A stretch of DNA of 64,000 nucleotides from Dietzia sp. ANT_WB102. Lineage in GTDB: Bacteria > Actinomycetota > Actinomycetes > Mycobacteriales > Mycobacteriaceae. This document shows, in pieces, positions 28,181 through 35,961 of the stretch; positions within the stretch are counted from its first letter, which is position 1; each line of letters begins with the position of its first letter. A program made the translations under genes and the position numbers. The stretch spans positions 1,605,630 to 1,669,629 of the forward strand of contig NZ_VOBA01000001.1 of the NCBI RefSeq assembly GCF_008369165.1, in the 5' to 3' direction. The notes below the pieces were generated by a model that worked only from the letters and a program-made list of their open reading frames with translations, did not search any database and was not told where the DNA came from.

Positions 28181-29266
28181 ATGGCGATTCGTGCAGCGCG
28201 ACCCCGGCAGCTCTCGCGGTCGTTGGACTTCTCCGGCGTCCGCATCGAGACGGCCCGGCTCCGGTCGGACCGGGCGGTGACCACCTTCTGGCGGTGGTGG
28301 GCCGAGAGTGGCAGGCGGCGGGCGACGGCAGCTCTCGATTCGGGCGACGCGCGCCGGGTGGTCCCGGAGCTCACCTCGCTGATCGAGGCCATCGATCCCG
28401 GGTTGTCCTGGGAGTTCGTCCCCGGTCACGAGGGCGGACCGCACCGGCTCACCGTCACCGCGGCCGGCGTGCCCGAGTTGCGCGGCGCGGCCCGCCGATG
28501 GCTGGCGGCGGCTCCGGACGCCGACGAGACGTGGTCTTTTGCCGACTTGCGCGAACCCGTGCGGGGTTGCGCGATGTACTTCCGCGGCCGTCGATTGGAC
28601 TTCGACCAGGCCGAGGTCGTGGTGGACCTCGGCCTGTCCCGGGCGGACGTCACCGTGCACCACCCGGCGTTCACCGGGCTTTCCGGAGCTGACCGGGGGA
28701 TCGCCGCGTATCTGCTGCTCGATGCGCTGTGTGGGGAGGAGCAGGTGGAGACGTGGGTCGGGTTGATCCGAGCCAACGCGACCGCGCCCGGCATCGAGGC
28801 GGTTCAGCTCGCCGACCTACCGCAGATCCTGACCGAGCTCGCCGCGGACAACACCGATGAGGTGGGCGACCCGGCGTGGCAGATCCTCCACGGTGAGACA
28901 GACTGCGGGCCGCTCGTGGCCGTGGTCCGGGTGCCGCTCGTCGCCCTGTCTTCGCCGGAGTTCGACCGTCACGTCGCTGTGCACGTGCCCTATACGGATG
29001 TTGAGGACGGCGGGTTGCCGGGTTCGCTCTCGCTGCCGGGGCTTCGTGACCTCGAGGACCACTTGGTGGAGCGGCTCGAAGGCAACGGCGAATGCGTGGG
29101 GGCGGAAAGCTGCGACGGTCGGCGGCTGATGCACTTCTACGTGGACTCCACCACCCCAGCGCACGAACAGTTGCGTGTGGCCGCTTCCGGGTGGGATCAG
29201 GGCGAGGTGCGCGTCACCGTCACCGATGATCCGGGCTGGCGGAAGGTACAGCACCTGAGGGTGTAG
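28181..29266 (+). CDS. Uncharacterised cytosolic protein (DUF695-like N terminus)
   Basis: 361-residue protein without signal peptide or membrane segments. Residues about 30-120 (FWRWWAESG, then a TVTAAGVPELRGAARRWLAAAPDADETWSF stretch) resemble uncharacterised proteins usually labelled DUF695; this is a memory-based resemblance, not a search. The rest is acidic and unassigned. ATG 28181 is chosen because GGGAGGAG (28168-28174) lies 6 bases upstream; the frame is open further 5'. It stands alone. No function is proposed. Confidence 0.65.
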   Translation: MAIRAARPRQLSRSLDFSGVRIETARLRSDRAVTTFWRWWAESGRRRATAALDSGDARRVVPELTSLIEAIDPGLSWEFVPGHEGGPHRLTVTAAGVPELRGAARRWLAAAPDADETWSFADLREPVRGCAMYFRGRRLDFDQAEVVVDLGLSRADVTVHHPAFTGLSGADRGIAAYLLLDALCGEEQVETWVGLIRANATAPGIEAVQLADLPQILTELAADNTDEVGDPAWQILHGETDCGPLVAVVRVPLVALSSPEFDRHVAVHVPYTDVEDGGLPGSLSLPGLRDLEDHLVERLEGNGECVGAESCDGRRLMHFYVDSTTPAHEQLRVAASGWDQGEVRVTVTDDPGWRKVQHLRV

Positions 29267-29441
29267 ACCGCTCTGACGCGGTGGGCCCCTCCGGTAGCGC
29301 GAGCGGCCCGACGAACGCGTCCTCACCCGGCCCGGCCACCACCGAGACGCGGTGGGATTCACCAGCCCGTGACTCGACGGAGATCCACCCGTTGATCCGA
29401 CCGTTCAGGACGAGAGCGAGGACTGCAGGTGCCGCGTCCAC
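29220..29441 (-). CDS. Small hypothetical protein or gene remnant
   Basis: 73 codons from GTG 29441. The first 50 residues (ALVLNGRINGWISVESRAGESHRV and following) look protein-like, with GC-rich third positions, but the tail overlaps the end of the plus-strand gene by 47 bases. It could be a small real gene or the 3' remainder of a gene truncated at the left edge of the accessory island. Not recognised. Confidence 0.3.
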   Translation of the reverse strand: MDAAPAVLALVLNGRINGWISVESRAGESHRVSVVAGPGEDAFVGPLALPEGPTASERSTPSGAVPSASPDHR

Positions 29442-29471
29442 TCGGCAATCGGATCAGGGACGATCACCCCT

Positions 29472-29645
29472 ATGTACATCGTCGGCACCGGGCCCAGTGA
29501 GTTGAACGTTCATATCGACCTCGACCGACGCCTTAGTCGCCTTTATCAGTCTGCCACAGCTACCGTCGGCATTACCGCGCATCAGGATGGCCACTGGTCT
29601 GCGGTCGCCGAAGTGCGAGACCGGACAATAGGGGAGGGGAAGTGA
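29472..29645 (+). CDS. 57-residue hypothetical protein coupled to XRE regulator
   Basis: ATG 29472 opens a 57-codon frame (MYIVGTGPSELNVHIDLDRR..., ending TIGEGK) whose TGA overlaps the GTG of the XRE gene by 4 bases. The alternation of hydrophobic and charged residues (NVHIDLDRRLSRLYQSATATVGI) suggests a folded alpha/beta mini-protein. The 4-base overlap and the GGGGAGGGG at its end, which serves the next gene, argue that it is real. It opens the accessory island. Function unknown. Confidence 0.55.
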   Translation: MYIVGTGPSELNVHIDLDRRLSRLYQSATATVGITAHQDGHWSAVAEVRDRTIGEGK

Positions 29646-30043
29646 CCCCAGACGAGGCCCGCTCGCTCGGCCGCGCTATTCGCGCAGCCCGACTGGAGCG
29701 TGGACTATCGCAACTTAAACTCGCCGTCGCCATTGGCTCGAACGGCGGTCAGGTCAGCGTCTGGGAGCGAGGGCAAGTACCAGCCGGGCGAGGGAGGGTC
29801 GCACCCGCGTCAAGTTTGTCTCGCGAGCAGCTCACCGCGATCGCCGACGCGCTGAACTGCACCGTTGAGTCCATCGCGGATCGAGCCGCCCTGTCCGCGA
29901 CCACACGGGTCCTGTACGGGTTGGAGCCGCTCGGCCCGGCCCGCACCGTTGTTGGCGGCCGGCAGTTTGATCTCACAGACGCCGAAGCCGACCGCGTCGC
30001 CGACTTCATCACTGGTCTCATTGCCGCCCGCGATTTGCAATAG
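29642..30043 (+). CDS. XRE-family helix-turn-helix regulator
   Basis: 133-residue DNA-binding protein. An N-terminal Cro/CI-type HTH (about residues 8-70: GRAIRAARLERGLSQLKLAVAIGSNGGQVSVWERGQ) is followed by ALNCTVESIADRAAL. The C-terminal half has an Asp/Glu-rich helix (DLTDAEADRVADFITGLIAARDLQ). The GTG start overlaps the 57-residue gene. It might act as a controller of the nearby restriction-modification gene or of its own operon; neither is shown. The HTH has a short insertion (PAGRGRVAPASS) before its last helix. Confidence 0.8.
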   Translation: MTPDEARSLGRAIRAARLERGLSQLKLAVAIGSNGGQVSVWERGQVPAGRGRVAPASSLSREQLTAIADALNCTVESIADRAALSATTRVLYGLEPLGPARTVVGGRQFDLTDAEADRVADFITGLIAARDLQ

Positions 30044-30079
30044 CTGCCCATTGTCGGAGCGGCTCGATACCGTGCCCGC

Positions 30080-30274
30080 GTGGACGAGCTGGTATACCGA
30101 ATCCGCCACGCAGCTGACCAGGTAGGGGAGGGGTGCTTCCTCGAGCTACTGCGTTGGCACCGTGTCGTCTGCAACCTTCCGGGCGACAACAAGCGGTACT
30201 GCACACCGCTAATCAAGGGGCGAACCGCAGACGGTGAGCAGTTCGATCACGAAGAGTTCGTGACCATGACATGA
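30080..30274 (+). CDS. Small hypothetical protein
   Basis: 64-residue protein from GTG 30080 (MDELVYRIRHAADQVGEGCFLELLRWHRVVC...). It has two cysteines and two tryptophan/histidine-rich stretches but no recognised domain. Its stop overlaps the next start as ATGA, so the two are likely a coupled pair. The ribosome site is poor. It lies 36 bases after the XRE gene and may share its transcript. Confidence 0.5.
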   Translation: MDELVYRIRHAADQVGEGCFLELLRWHRVVCNLPGDNKRYCTPLIKGRTADGEQFDHEEFVTMT

Positions 30275-30492
30275 AAGTGTCCATCCCTACCGACGGCGAC
30301 AACTTCATTCGTCGGGAATGCCCGACCTGCGAACGGGAATTCAAGTGGCACCGCGGCCCCATCAACGACATCGCCGCCGCTGAGCCGACGCCGAAGGTCT
30401 ATTACTGCCCTCTGTGCGGTGTCGCCGCCGGAACCGACCACTGGTGGACCAAAGAACAGCTACAGTACGCCCAATCCCGAGCCTTGCCCTAG
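30271..30492 (+). CDS. Small zinc-ribbon protein
   Basis: 73-residue protein with two CxxC pairs, CPTCEREF near residue 17 and CPLCGVAAG near residue 47. This is the classic spacing of a zinc ribbon, with Trp- and His-rich loops. It is coupled by a 4-base overlap to the preceding 64-residue gene. Such ribbons commonly bind DNA, RNA or partner proteins; no specific role can be given. It lies upstream of the restriction-modification gene in the same direction. Confidence 0.6.
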   Translation: MKVSIPTDGDNFIRRECPTCEREFKWHRGPINDIAAAEPTPKVYYCPLCGVAAGTDHWWTKEQLQYAQSRALP

Positions 30493-30558
30493 GTCCTCGA
30501 ACTGCTATCAAATGAGACGGGACTTCGCATCGCGTCGACGTCCGCAGTCCCTGAACCG

Positions 30559-30765
30559 ATGACCGAGTCCGAAGATATGGCCATCGTGCAGTCACCATGC
30601 CACCAGTACGGGCCAATCAAGGTGCTACCTGGTCACCAGCACCCAATTCACTGCCTGGTGTGCGGATCCGCCTTTGCTGTCGAACCGGAGGGTGTCGAGA
30701 GTCTGGGTGCAGAATTGAGAGCGCTTTCATCTGCTTTAAAGTTTCCGGATACATTGCGGTTATGA
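30559..30765 (+). CDS. Small zinc-ribbon-like protein coupled to the R-M gene
   Basis: 68-residue frame from ATG 30559 (an ATG at 30577 is an alternative). It has CHQYG near residue 14 and HCLVCGSAF near residue 31, a possible zinc site of C/H and CxxC type, followed by an amphipathic helix (GAELRALSSALK). Its stop overlaps the R-M start by 4 bases. A good promoter for the R-M gene lies within its 3' end, so coupling may not be the only route to expression. Not recognised. Confidence 0.45.
   Translation: MTESEDMAIVQSPCHQYGPIKVLPGHQHPIHCLVCGSAFAVEPEGVESLGAELRALSSALKFPDTLRL
30715..30742 (+). promoter_or_regulatory. Candidate promoter of the type IIG gene
   Basis: TTGAGA at 30715-30720 and TAAAGT at 30737-30742, spacer 16, placing the transcript start about 13 bases before the R-M ATG. 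A second TACATT at 30750-30755 sits 6 bases before the ATG and could give a leaderless message. Confidence 0.45.
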
Positions 30766-33700
30766 CATCCAGCATCGAGGCGATCATTAGGCGCCTCGCC
30801 TCCCGCAAGCCGATGCGACCGGAGGCCACGACGCAAGCCGACATCTATATGTTGCTCACGACTGCGGCGCTTGGGTTGGATACCGATGACGTTGTGACAA
30901 TGGAGTCCCAGCTCGGCGACGGTACGCGCCGACGTATTGATATCGAAGCTGGCCACGTGGTCATTGAGGTTAAGAAGGACCTGCGTGCTGGTGACTTGGC
31001 TGACGCGGAAGAGCAGCTTGCCGGCTACGTAGCCCAGCGAACCAAAGAACTCGGTGGCCGGTACGTTGGCATCCTCACCGATGGCACCGCCTGGCGGCTC
31101 TACCACTTGGCTGGCGAGCAGCTTTTCTGCGTCTCCGAGCTAGAACTGAGTCCGCGTGACCCGGACAAGGACGCGCTTCTGGTTTGGCTCGAGTCGATCA
31201 TGGCGACGCGTGCAAAAATCCGCCCTGTTCCTGCTGAGATCGAACAACGACTAGGGGCTACTTCGCCCGCGCACCAACTGGACTACGCGGCCCTAGCGGT
31301 GCTCTATCGCGACAACCGTAACCATCCCGAGGTCAAGCTCAAGCGGGAGCTCTGGGCCAAATTGCTTCGCACGGCCTTCGGAACTGGGTTCGTCGACGAC
31401 GAAGCCCTATTCATCAACCACACCCTTCTCGTGGTGACGGCCGAATTAGTCGCACACGCGGCGATCGGCTGGGACGTCTCACCGCATGGGCCCCTAACTC
31501 CGGCACAGATGACCTCAGGATCGGAGTTCGCTAACTCCCAGATCCACGGCGTTGTCGAGGCTGACTTTTTTGACTGGGTGGTGGAGGTTGCTGGCGGAGA
31601 GCAATTCGTCACTGAACTCGGCCGACGCATTGCCCGATTTGAATGGGCGACAGTCGAGCACGACGTTCTCAAAATTCTCTACGAGTCAGTCATCCCCCAG
31701 GCGGAACGGGAAGGGCTTGGTGAGTACTACACCCCAGACTGGTTAGCGGACCGCATCGTCGATGATCGTGTCACCGATCCTCTCACTACTCGCTTGGCTG
31801 ACCCGAGCTGCGGCAGCGGGACTTTCGTCTTTCACGCCGTCCGCCGCTACCTTGAGGCGGCGGAAGCGAACGGAACGTCCACTGGAGAAGCCGTTCTCGG
31901 CGTCACTCGCCAGGTCGTCGGAATGGACGTGCACCCCGTAGCGGTCACCCTTGCTCGCGTGACCTACCTGCTCGCAATCGGGATCGAGCGCATCAGCTCC
32001 GCGGACCGCGGACCGCTAACCATTCCGATCTACCTAGGTGACTCGATGCAGTGGGAACAAAACCGTGACCTGTTCGGTGGAACGGACAGGGTCACCATTA
32101 CCACCGCTGGTAACGAACTCGTTGAAGGAGGCGGCGTCCTATTCGGCGACGAGCTTGTCTTTCCCCGGAGCATCCTCGGCGACGCTCAAAGATTCGACCA
32201 ACTCGTTTCCAGCATGGCTGACAAAGCGCTTGATCTCAGTGGAAAGAAAGACAGCACATTAATAGATCCTGTCCTGCGTAGGTTTGCGGTCACAGAAGAG
32301 GAAGCGGCAATACTGACAACCACGTTCTCGACTATGCGAGCCCTCCATCGTTCAGGGCGGAACCATATCTGGGGCTACTACGTCCGTAACCTGATCCGTC
32401 CGCTGTGGTTATCCGAACCGGACAACAGGGTGGACCTCCTCGTCGGAAATCCGCCGTGGCTTCGCTACTCGAAAATGACGGAGGCAATGCAAACGCGATA
32501 CAAAAAGCTCGCCAAGCCACGAAACCTGCTCAATAAAGGACTCGGCGCCTCCGGTCGAGACCTAGCCACGTTATTCGCCGTGCGAGCAGTGGAGCTGTAT
32601 CTCCGAGACGGAGGCCAGTTCGCTTTTGTCATGCCGCATGGCACCCTCAGCCGCCTCCCACACTCGGGATTCCGAAGCGGAAAATGGGCAGCGGGAACAG
32701 GTGACCATCTCACCGTCGCTTTCGAAAGAAGCTGGGACATGGCCGAAACCACAACCGGATTCCCCATGCCCTCCTGCGTCGTTCGTGGACACCGTGCCGA
32801 AGTCGCAACTCAACTGCCGTCCCAGACCATCAAGTGGGTCAACCGGCTCCCCAGGGCGGATCTTCCGTGGAGCGAAGCTGAACAACGGACCGTTACGTCA
32901 CTGGGGACGGTGGCAGCGCTCGGAGATGAAACCGGACCAGGCCCCTCGCCATACAAGTCTCGATTCCGGCAAGGGGCGGTCTTGGCTCCTCGGATGACGT
33001 TGTTCGTAACCGAAGCCGATGCAGGCCCGCTCGGAGCGGGAGCTGGCCGCATAGCCGTGGAATCCTTCCGCACCACCCAAGAGAAGAAGCCATGGAAGTT
33101 GCAGCCGTCCCTGAAAGGGCGAGTTGAACAACGATTCGTTCGCACGGTGTATCTCGGCGAGACGGTGCTGCCGCACCGGTTTGTGACACCTCGCCAGGCA
33201 GTTCTGCCAATCGTGGATGCTGCGATCTTGGAGACACATGAAATCGCCGAGAAGCCAGGCCTCGCAGATTGGTGGGGCCAAGCGGAAGAGGTATGGGAAG
33301 ACAACAAGTCGTCAGCCGATAAGTCGCGACTTCTAGACCGCATCGACTACCATGGCCAGCTATCTGCTCAGCTGCCAATTGCTTCTCTCCGAGTTGTCTA
33401 TACGAAATCCGGCAATACGCTGGCAGCCGCGTTGGTGCGCGACGAGTCCGCGGTCATTGACCACAAGCTCTACTGGGCGCCCGTGGCAGCAGAAGCGGAA
33501 GGCCACTACCTGTGCGCGATCCTTAATTCCTCAACGCTCCTTGAGCGTGTTAAACCTCTCCAAGCTCTGGGGCTATTTGGCACACGCGACTTTGACAAGA
33601 ATGTGTTCGCAGTGCCCTTCCCGAGGTTCGATTCGACGGACAGTCTTCATGCGAGACTCTCCGACCTTGGCGCTCGATCTGAGAAGGCGGCATGTTCAGT

Positions 33701-33842
33701 GGATATTTCAGGCACCCGAACCTTCCAGGCCGCGCGCAAGAAGGTTGCCGCTGCTCTGTTGGAGGCTGGGATCTCTCAAGAGATTGAGGAAGCTGTCGCA
33801 GAATTAGTGCCACTGGAAGCCGTGTTGCCTTCGGAAGGCTGA
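30762..33842 (+). CDS. Single-chain type IIG restriction-modification enzyme
   Basis: 1026-residue protein combining endonuclease and N6-adenine methyltransferase. The N terminus has a PD-(D/E)xK-like core: Asp60 in RRIDIE and EVK at 69-71. The methyltransferase carries YYTP (322-325), AdoMet-binding DPSCGSGTF (347-355), a GMDVHPVAVTLARV motif II, and catalytic NPPW (563-566). The last 350 residues should hold the target-recognition domain. Such enzymes cut unmodified invading DNA and protect host DNA by one-strand methylation. ATG 30762 is chosen; the frame is open to 30597. Base composition is less GC-rich than neighbours, which supports acquisition. The recognition sequence is unknown. Confidence 0.88.
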   Translation: MTSSIEAIIRRLASRKPMRPEATTQADIYMLLTTAALGLDTDDVVTMESQLGDGTRRRIDIEAGHVVIEVKKDLRAGDLADAEEQLAGYVAQRTKELGGRYVGILTDGTAWRLYHLAGEQLFCVSELELSPRDPDKDALLVWLESIMATRAKIRPVPAEIEQRLGATSPAHQLDYAALAVLYRDNRNHPEVKLKRELWAKLLRTAFGTGFVDDEALFINHTLLVVTAELVAHAAIGWDVSPHGPLTPAQMTSGSEFANSQIHGVVEADFFDWVVEVAGGEQFVTELGRRIARFEWATVEHDVLKILYESVIPQAEREGLGEYYTPDWLADRIVDDRVTDPLTTRLADPSCGSGTFVFHAVRRYLEAAEANGTSTGEAVLGVTRQVVGMDVHPVAVTLARVTYLLAIGIERISSADRGPLTIPIYLGDSMQWEQNRDLFGGTDRVTITTAGNELVEGGGVLFGDELVFPRSILGDAQRFDQLVSSMADKALDLSGKKDSTLIDPVLRRFAVTEEEAAILTTTFSTMRALHRSGRNHIWGYYVRNLIRPLWLSEPDNRVDLLVGNPPWLRYSKMTEAMQTRYKKLAKPRNLLNKGLGASGRDLATLFAVRAVELYLRDGGQFAFVMPHGTLSRLPHSGFRSGKWAAGTGDHLTVAFERSWDMAETTTGFPMPSCVVRGHRAEVATQLPSQTIKWVNRLPRADLPWSEAEQRTVTSLGTVAALGDETGPGPSPYKSRFRQGAVLAPRMTLFVTEADAGPLGAGAGRIAVESFRTTQEKKPWKLQPSLKGRVEQRFVRTVYLGETVLPHRFVTPRQAVLPIVDAAILETHEIAEKPGLADWWGQAEEVWEDNKSSADKSRLLDRIDYHGQLSAQLPIASLRVVYTKSGNTLAAALVRDESAVIDHKLYWAPVAAEAEGHYLCAILNSSTLLERVKPLQALGLFGTRDFDKNVFAVPFPRFDSTDSLHARLSDLGARSEKAACSVDISGTRTFQAARKKVAAALLEAGISQEIEEAVAELVPLEAVLPSEG

Positions 33843-34209
33843 CTAAGACCGAAAACGGCTGACGATCGGCATCGCCTCATTGAGGTGCACCTGTACGGGA
33901 CCCCGCGTTGGACTAAGTGTTGGCTGTTTCGCAGGATTTCTCTCTCTTTTCGACACGGATCCCCGTGAGGTGGAGGCGGTCAAGCCCCTAACAGCGGTCC
34001 AACTGGTTCCTCGTTTTTCGTTGGTGGTCAGACGGGTAGTTGCACCAGGTGGTCAGTCCCACCTGCGTCGTCGAGCTGGCACCTGTGTCCGTGGTCACGG
34101 TGGGCCTGCAGCAGCAGTCCTGCCAATCCGCTCATCACCGGGGCTAAGTGCCGCGCCTTCCGAAGCAGCTAAATCACGTGATGCTGTCGTGGTTAGGCCT
34201 TAACATAGG
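33843..34209. other. Gap after the R-M gene, possible decayed frames
   Basis: About 370 bases with no intact gene. On the minus strand about 45 codons (LLRKARHLAPVMSGLAGLLLQ ... DHLVQLPV, roughly 34180-34040) read open between two stops and look protein-like. They may be the remnant of an older gene; I do not recognise it. Confidence 0.35.
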
Positions 34210-34836
34210 CACACGTTCGGTTAACGGCGGCGGCAGCCGATCCTTGGTTCAGCCTCCGGCGCCAACTTTTCGGAGGCGCATCGCAACGCCGTCAGGAGTG
34301 TGCGGCAAGCCGCAGGCAATTCGGTGCCCGTAGTGACGGTACAAACTCAGGACAACGGCCTCGGCTGTGTCACCGTAATGTATGCCTACGATCCCGACGG
34401 CGCGTATGCGCATCTCACGAGAGAAAAGCGTGAATTTGCTGTTCAGCCCAGCGGTCGAGGGGTCGCTTCCAAACCCACTAGGGCCGGACCCTTCAAGAGC
34501 GCTGCGCGTGATGCCGAGCTCATGGCTGCCAAGTATCTGCGGGACATTGGGTTCCGCCATGCGTACGCGACACGGCGACATTCGATGGGAAGCGACGTAC
34601 TCGGATCGAGTGTGGCCGCGCAGGCAAAATGGCAGAACGCCCTTGGGGTACGGCCGGCGATCTAGTCGTTCTTCGGGGCCTGCCATCCCAATGTCGCAGA
34701 ACGCATTCTGTGCCGCTTCGACTTCAAGGGCTATGCCGCGCCCGCCAAGGAATACGCGGCGACCGCATCGATTGCGCTCTTTGCCTTCGATGGATCGACC
34801 AAACGCTGGGCGCCGGACAACGCTTACACTAAGTAA
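34210..34836 (+). pseudogene. Decayed Mrr-like restriction endonuclease
   Basis: One reading frame runs from after a stop at 34207 to TAA 34834-34836, broken by a single TAG at 34663-34665. Before it comes AARDAELMAAKYLRDIGFRH...DVLGSSVAAQAKWQNALGVRPAI. After it the frame resumes as SFFGACHPNVAERILCRF...KEYAATASIALFAFDG. That layout matches the Mrr-cat fold, in which the catalytic QVK lies in the strand before the first break. Here it reads QAK, and the D-G-(G)-I-D stretch is degraded (HSMGSDVLG). The upstream start is also unclear. It is probably inactive unless the TAG is suppressed. Confidence 0.6.
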
Positions 34837-35118
34837 CTACTCAATGCGCTGGAGAAGTTGCACTAGACGCACCGCTGAGCGTCTAGATGTGAAGACGAAG
34901 ATCGTCTCGCCTCCGGTGGTGGCCATATCCCGCGGTGTAGGCGTCCATGCTCTCCGCGGGATCTGACCGATGACCACGGAGCTGAGTTTCGCAATCCTTC
35001 GAGCGATCGCGACACAACTCGTGCATACAGTTGACAAGCTGGCATACGCCCGAAGCGATGCTGGGAGAGCTGCCTGCGATGTTCCCTGGCTCGTACAGTT
35101 TTGTGGCATAGTCAGTTC
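34837..35118. other. Gap before the PH/SHOCT gene
   Basis: About 280 bases. A 55-codon frame (ATG 34970 to TAA 35137) overlaps the next gene by 19 bases and lacks a ribosome site, so I do not call it. CATAGT at 35107-35112 is a candidate -10 six bases before the next ATG. Confidence 0.4.
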
Positions 35119-35718
35119 ATGGCAAAAAATAGTTTAAACATAGCGACCGGGCTTGAACCCGCCGTCGCCCGGTTGCACAAAAAGGCCCGAACAGCACTGG
35201 GGCAAAGCCTAGTCGGAAACGAACAGGTTAAGGTAGTAATAACTGGCTCGAGTAACCAAGCCATGATTGGGACCGGCCATAGAGTCTTTGTTTACAAAAA
35301 GGGTTTTATGGCTGGAGCCACTTTCGGCTCAGAGTTTACCTCCTGGGAATATAGGACCCTTGTAGGAGTTCAGATTCACACAGGAATGATGTCTGGCGCG
35401 TTAGTTCTCCAAGCTCCTGGACAGTCCGGTACCCAAACGAGCATTTGGAAAATGAACGATTCAGACCCTTATAGGGCACCTAATGCCATTCCGTTATCGC
35501 GTCCGTTTGATGAGGCCAAGCGGGGGGCCGCAGAACTCAGCCGCCTAATATCGCTGGCACATCACGATTCTGCGGGGTCGTCCTCCGCTGCGGTCAGCGC
35601 GGGTGGGGCATCTAGTTCGATCGCGGATGAGCTAGTGAAGCTGTCAGAACTAAAGTCGGCGGGGATTCTGAACGAAGTAGAGTTTGACCAATTGAAAGAA
35701 CGTCTCTTGGGGGGCTGA
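35119..35718 (+). CDS. PH-like / SHOCT-domain protein
   Basis: 199-residue cytosolic protein. Residues about 40-125 (VKVVITGSSNQAMIGTGHRVFVYKKGF...TSWEYRTLVGVQIHTGMMSGALVLQ) resemble bacterial PH-like domains. After a Ser/Ala linker the last 30 residues (IADELVKLSELKSAGILNEVEFDQLKERLLGG) are a clear SHOCT helix pair. Such proteins are often phage- or stress-associated, but no function is fixed. ATG 35119 is preferred to the upstream TTG. Codon use is markedly AT-richer than the core genome, indicating transfer. Confidence 0.7.
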   Translation: MAKNSLNIATGLEPAVARLHKKARTALGQSLVGNEQVKVVITGSSNQAMIGTGHRVFVYKKGFMAGATFGSEFTSWEYRTLVGVQIHTGMMSGALVLQAPGQSGTQTSIWKMNDSDPYRAPNAIPLSRPFDEAKRGAAELSRLISLAHHDSAGSSSAAVSAGGASSSIADELVKLSELKSAGILNEVEFDQLKERLLGG

Positions 35719-35961
35719 CTTTTCGAGGGTTTGTGCGCTTAATCTATTGGTCTTGGGTTGCCCTTGCAGTGCCGGGTGCGAATATTTTTCCATTCTGATT
35801 ACGTGCACTCTTGTGATGGAAATCCGTTCGATCTTATAGTCGACAGCCGCACCTTTCACGATCTCGCTTTAGAGGGACGCGTTTTATCCAAAGGGACAGT
35901 GCCGTTCGATTGCGCGCTCTTTGCACACGTAGCCGGGGCCCGGCCGCGTCCGCAGGTCGCG
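35719..35961. other. Right edge of the accessory island
   Basis: About 240 bases, AT-rich up to about 35920 and then GC-rich core sequence. A 79-codon TTG-initiated frame crosses into the neighbouring antisense gene and is not supported. No direct repeat or attachment site could be recognised. Confidence 0.4.

Noticed and set aside
27673-28392. 240-codon upstream extension of the Rossmann-fold protein
   Set aside because: Arg/Pro-rich and overlapping the opposite-strand gene with its own good ribosome site; no fold features.
33880-34203. 107-codon plus-strand frame after the R-M gene
   Set aside because: Composition unlike a protein, no ribosome site, and protein-like traces are on the opposite strand.
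34970-35137. 55-codon frame before the PH/SHOCT gene
   Set aside because: No ribosome site and a 19-base overlap with a better supported gene.
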